Shown piece by piece: positions 5,172 to 6,760 of a stretch of 6,760 bases of DNA (position 1 is the first letter of the stretch; every line of letters starts with the position of its first letter). Position numbers and translations under genes: made by a program. The notes below the pieces were generated by a model, which did no database searches, was not told the origin of the DNA, and was given only the letters and a program-made list of their open reading frames with translations. The stretch lies in the NCBI GenBank assembly GCA_001515955.1, contig LOES01000024.1:1-6760 (forward strand). Reading direction: 5' to 3'. Source of the stretch: Clostridia bacterium BRH_c25. Its GTDB lineage: Bacteria > Bacillota_A > Clostridia > Lutisporales > Lutisporaceae.

Positions 5172-5237
5172 ACGGGTAACACGGAAGGACACGGTTATTT
5201 TTTCCGTGTTTTTCCGAAGGAAATCCGTGTTACCCGT
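5172..5237. repeat. Nested inverted-repeat element between asnA and the EamA gene
   Basis: Perfect 14-bp outer arms ACGGGTAACACGGA (5172-5185) and TCCGTGTTACCCGT (5224-5237) enclose inner arms ACACGG (5189-5194) and CCGTGT (5204-5209), plus a small TTTCC-GAA-GGAAA hairpin (5211-5223). The hexamer ACACGG thus occurs four times, two per strand. The right end encodes the last residues and the stop of the EamA protein. It looks like a small mobile or dispersed intergenic repeat, but only one copy is in the window. Confidence 0.7.
5187..5213 (+). terminator. Possible asnA terminator
   Basis: Within the nested repeat, ACACGG (5189-5194) pairs with CCGTGT (5204-5209), extended by two G-U pairs, and is followed by TTTT (5210-5213). 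It is the only plus-strand hairpin with a T-run after asnA. The stem is short and competes with the 14-bp outer arms. Confidence 0.4.
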
Positions 5238-6126
5238 TGCTCCCCCTACCGAAGCTCTGGACTTGTGTCAGCAGCATTCCTGCAAACATGAGAGCGCAGC
5301 CGAAGTATCCTCTGCCTCCCAGGTTTTCATTCAGCAGAAGCGCACCTCCGACAGCTGCAAATACAGTTTCCATACTGAGTATTATAGCTGCGTGGGAGGG
5401 CTTTGCATTTTTCTGTGCCACAACCTGCAAGGTGTATGCTATGCCTACAGAAAACAGACCTCCATAGAGTATGGGAATGAGTGCCTGGTTGAGCCCCGAT
5501 ACAGAGATATCCTCGAATATCAATGCCACAGCCATGCTCAGCACTGAACATGCTGCAAACTGTACAAAGGATAGCTTCAGTGCATCCACTTTCTTTGTAA
5601 AGTAATCTATGGTCAATATATGGGCAGCCCAGAAGAAGGCTCCTATTATTTCAAGAAAATCACCCTTGGCAATGGAGAAATCCTCATTGACACTCAGGAA
5701 ATACAATCCGCCAACAGCAAGAATTACTCCAACCCATGTATTCATCCGTATACGGTGCTTCAGGAAAATACCGAATAGAGGCACCAGTACGATATACAAA
5801 CCCGTTATAAAGGCAGCTTTACCCGCTGTTGTATAAGCCAGTCCAATCTGCTGTAAGGACGCTGCAAGAAATAGAATTGTTCCTGCGATAATTCCCGGAA
5901 TCAGAGCACTTGCTGAGGCAGTATCTTCTGCGGGCTCTGCAGCCTTCCTTTTTTTAAAGTATATAAGCAGCGGTATCAATGATATGCTGCCCAAGGCAAA
6001 TCTTACACCGTTAAACGTAAAAGCTCCCACATACTGCATCCCGACCCTTTGGGCTACAAATGCAAAACCCCATATTGCCGCAGTAAGCATAAGAAGTGCA
6101 TTGGACTTCATTTCCTGATTCTTCAT
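5230..6126 (-). CDS. EamA/DMT-superfamily transporter, ten helices
   Basis: This is a 298-residue inner-membrane protein with about ten hydrophobic segments in two EamA halves (about residues 8-140 and 150-288). The first half begins ALLMLTAAIWGFAFVAQRVG and ends near WVGVILAVGGLYFLS; the second begins GDFLEIIGAFFWAAHILTIDYF and includes AAIILSMETVFAAVGGALLLNE, the typical EamA end helix with its conserved Glu. Relatives export amino acids or other small metabolites by drug/metabolite exchange; the substrate is not predictable here. The start at 6126 has an AGGGGGAG ribosome site 5 bases upstream; the ATG for Met6 lacks one. It lies 85 bases after methionine synthase on the same strand, so readthrough from there is possible. 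The last residues, SNG, and the stop fall in an inverted repeat. Confidence 0.88.
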   Translation of the reverse strand: MKNQEMKSNALLMLTAAIWGFAFVAQRVGMQYVGAFTFNGVRFALGSISLIPLLIYFKKRKAAEPAEDTASASALIPGIIAGTILFLAASLQQIGLAYTTAGKAAFITGLYIVLVPLFGIFLKHRIRMNTWVGVILAVGGLYFLSVNEDFSIAKGDFLEIIGAFFWAAHILTIDYFTKKVDALKLSFVQFAACSVLSMAVALIFEDISVSGLNQALIPILYGGLFSVGIAYTLQVVAQKNAKPSHAAIILSMETVFAAVGGALLLNENLGGRGYFGCALMFAGMLLTQVQSFGRGSNG

Positions 6127-6160
6127 TTCAACTCCCCCTCGTCATTAACCTGCCAATACT

Positions 6161-6190
6161 ATTCTAACCTGCCGTGGGCCCAAAAAGCAA
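6161..6190 (-). promoter_or_regulatory. Weak candidate promoter of the EamA gene
   Basis: The minus strand has TTGCTT (6190-6185), an 18-base spacer and TAGAAT (6166-6161), in the 85-base gap after the methionine synthase stop. The -35 is poor. No hairpin terminator is seen in the gap, so co-transcription with the upstream gene is equally likely. Confidence 0.3.
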
Positions 6191-6211
6191 TATCATAACT
6201 CGGGGTACTGC

Positions 6212-6760
6212 TTATTCACATCTATAGAATTTACGGGCAATTTGCACTGCTTCCCTGGCATCCCTGGCATAGTAGTCCGCTCCTATCATTCTCGCATAAT
6301 CCTCATTAAGCACCGCTCCGCCTACAACCACCTTGCAATCGGGACAATGCTGCCTGAGAGCCTTTATAGTTTCCTCCATACTCTTTACAGTTGTAGTCAT
6401 AAGAGCACTCAAACCGACCAGAGCAGCTTTTTCCTCCCTGACCTTCTCCACCACACGTTCAATCTGAACATCTCTTCCAAGGTCATAGACCTCAAATCCA
6501 TAGTTTTCAAGAAGTATCCTGACAATATTCTTGCCTATATCGTGTATGTCGCCCTTTACTGTAGCAATTACAATCTTCCCTTTATATGCCCTCGAGATCT
6601 CTCCGGCATTCTGCAGCATGTTTTCCTTTATTGCTTCAAAGGCCTTTTTAACTGTTTCGGCAGCTTGAATCAGCTGGGGAAGAAAAATTTCTCCCGACTC
6701 ATATTTCTGTCCTACAATATCAAGAGCAGGTATCAAATAGCCATCTACGATTTTCATACC
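6212..6760 (-). CDS. metH: Cobalamin-dependent methionine synthase, C-terminal part (runs off right edge)
   Basis: The frame is open to the window edge, and the Met at 6757 is preceded by an in-frame Gly with no ribosome site visible, so it is internal. The visible 182 codons hold the end of the four-helix cap (IPALDIVGQKYESGEIFLPQL) and a complete B12-binding Rossmann domain. The latter shows GDIHDIGKNIV with the cobalt-ligand His (codon 6544-6542) of DxHxxG, DLGRDV, VGLSALMTTTV and VVVGGAVL. The protein stops right after this domain (GADYYARDAREAVQIARKF), so it lacks the AdoMet reactivation domain found at the end of E. coli MetH, as is usual in the short clostridial and thermotogal forms. 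The reaction is methyl transfer from methyl-tetrahydrofolate through cobalamin to homocysteine. A corrinoid protein of another methyltransferase is the alternative; the cap sequence favours MetH. Confidence 0.82.
   Translation of the reverse strand, partial: GMKIVDGYLIPALDIVGQKYESGEIFLPQLIQAAETVKKAFEAIKENMLQNAGEISRAYKGKIVIATVKGDIHDIGKNIVRILLENYGFEVYDLGRDVQIERVVEKVREEKAALVGLSALMTTTVKSMEETIKALRQHCPDCKVVVGGAVLNEDYARMIGADYYARDAREAVQIARKFYRCE

Noticed and set aside
5160..5303. Plus-strand frame starting MGSGTGNTEGHG
   Set aside because: It is composed of the inverted repeat and antisense of the EamA gene, with no ribosome site.
6755..6757. ATG as the start of a stand-alone corrinoid protein
   Set aside because: The frame is open to the edge, the cap helix bundle would be cut in the middle, and the last three bases do not allow a ribosome site to be seen.

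Overview
The window looks like chromosomal DNA of a low-to-medium GC Gram-positive anaerobe of the class Clostridia. The reasons are strong AGGAGG-type ribosome binding sites, AT-rich sigma-A promoters, a T-box leader on an asparagine synthetase A gene, a PilZ protein and a SEC-C protein, and a methionine synthase that ends at the cobalamin domain. A cellulolytic-type Clostridia lineage is my guess at finer rank, and this is inference only.

Left part, minus strand: the 5' part of a nicotinate phosphoribosyltransferase gene (969 to the left edge), its promoter and a possible operator, a strong hairpin terminator, a 168-residue SEC-C zinc-motif protein with a long structured leader, and a 127-residue PilZ protein. 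Middle, plus strand: an FAD-dependent oxidoreductase of the geranylgeranyl-reductase type, transcribed divergently from the PilZ gene; then a 17-codon remnant that looks like the N-terminus of a GNAT acetyltransferase; then a consensus promoter, an Asn-specific T-box leader and asnA. Right part, minus strand: a ten-helix EamA/DMT transporter converging on asnA, then the C-terminal part of cobalamin-dependent methionine synthase running off the right edge.

The genes do not form one pathway. They are separate small units: NAD salvage, asparagine synthesis under tRNA-Asn control, methionine synthesis, a c-di-GMP effector, a redox enzyme and a metabolite exporter.

The most interesting observations are these. 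(1) asnA carries a 42-bp in-frame tandem duplication that repeats 14 residues across the highly conserved SMGIRVD segment. (2) An exact 10-mer, TTATTAACAC, occurs four times, only in the intergenic DNA around the NAPRTase, SEC-C and PilZ/oxidoreductase promoters, which suggests a shared operator. (3) The SEC-C leader can form competing 8- to 9-bp stems, one of which ends next to the Shine-Dalgarno. (4) A 66-bp nested inverted repeat supplies the stop codon of the EamA gene. (5) A terminator serving the EamA transcript is embedded in the end of the asnA coding sequence. I found no CRISPR array, transposase, tRNA or rRNA, and no clear evidence of a wholly new multi-gene system.
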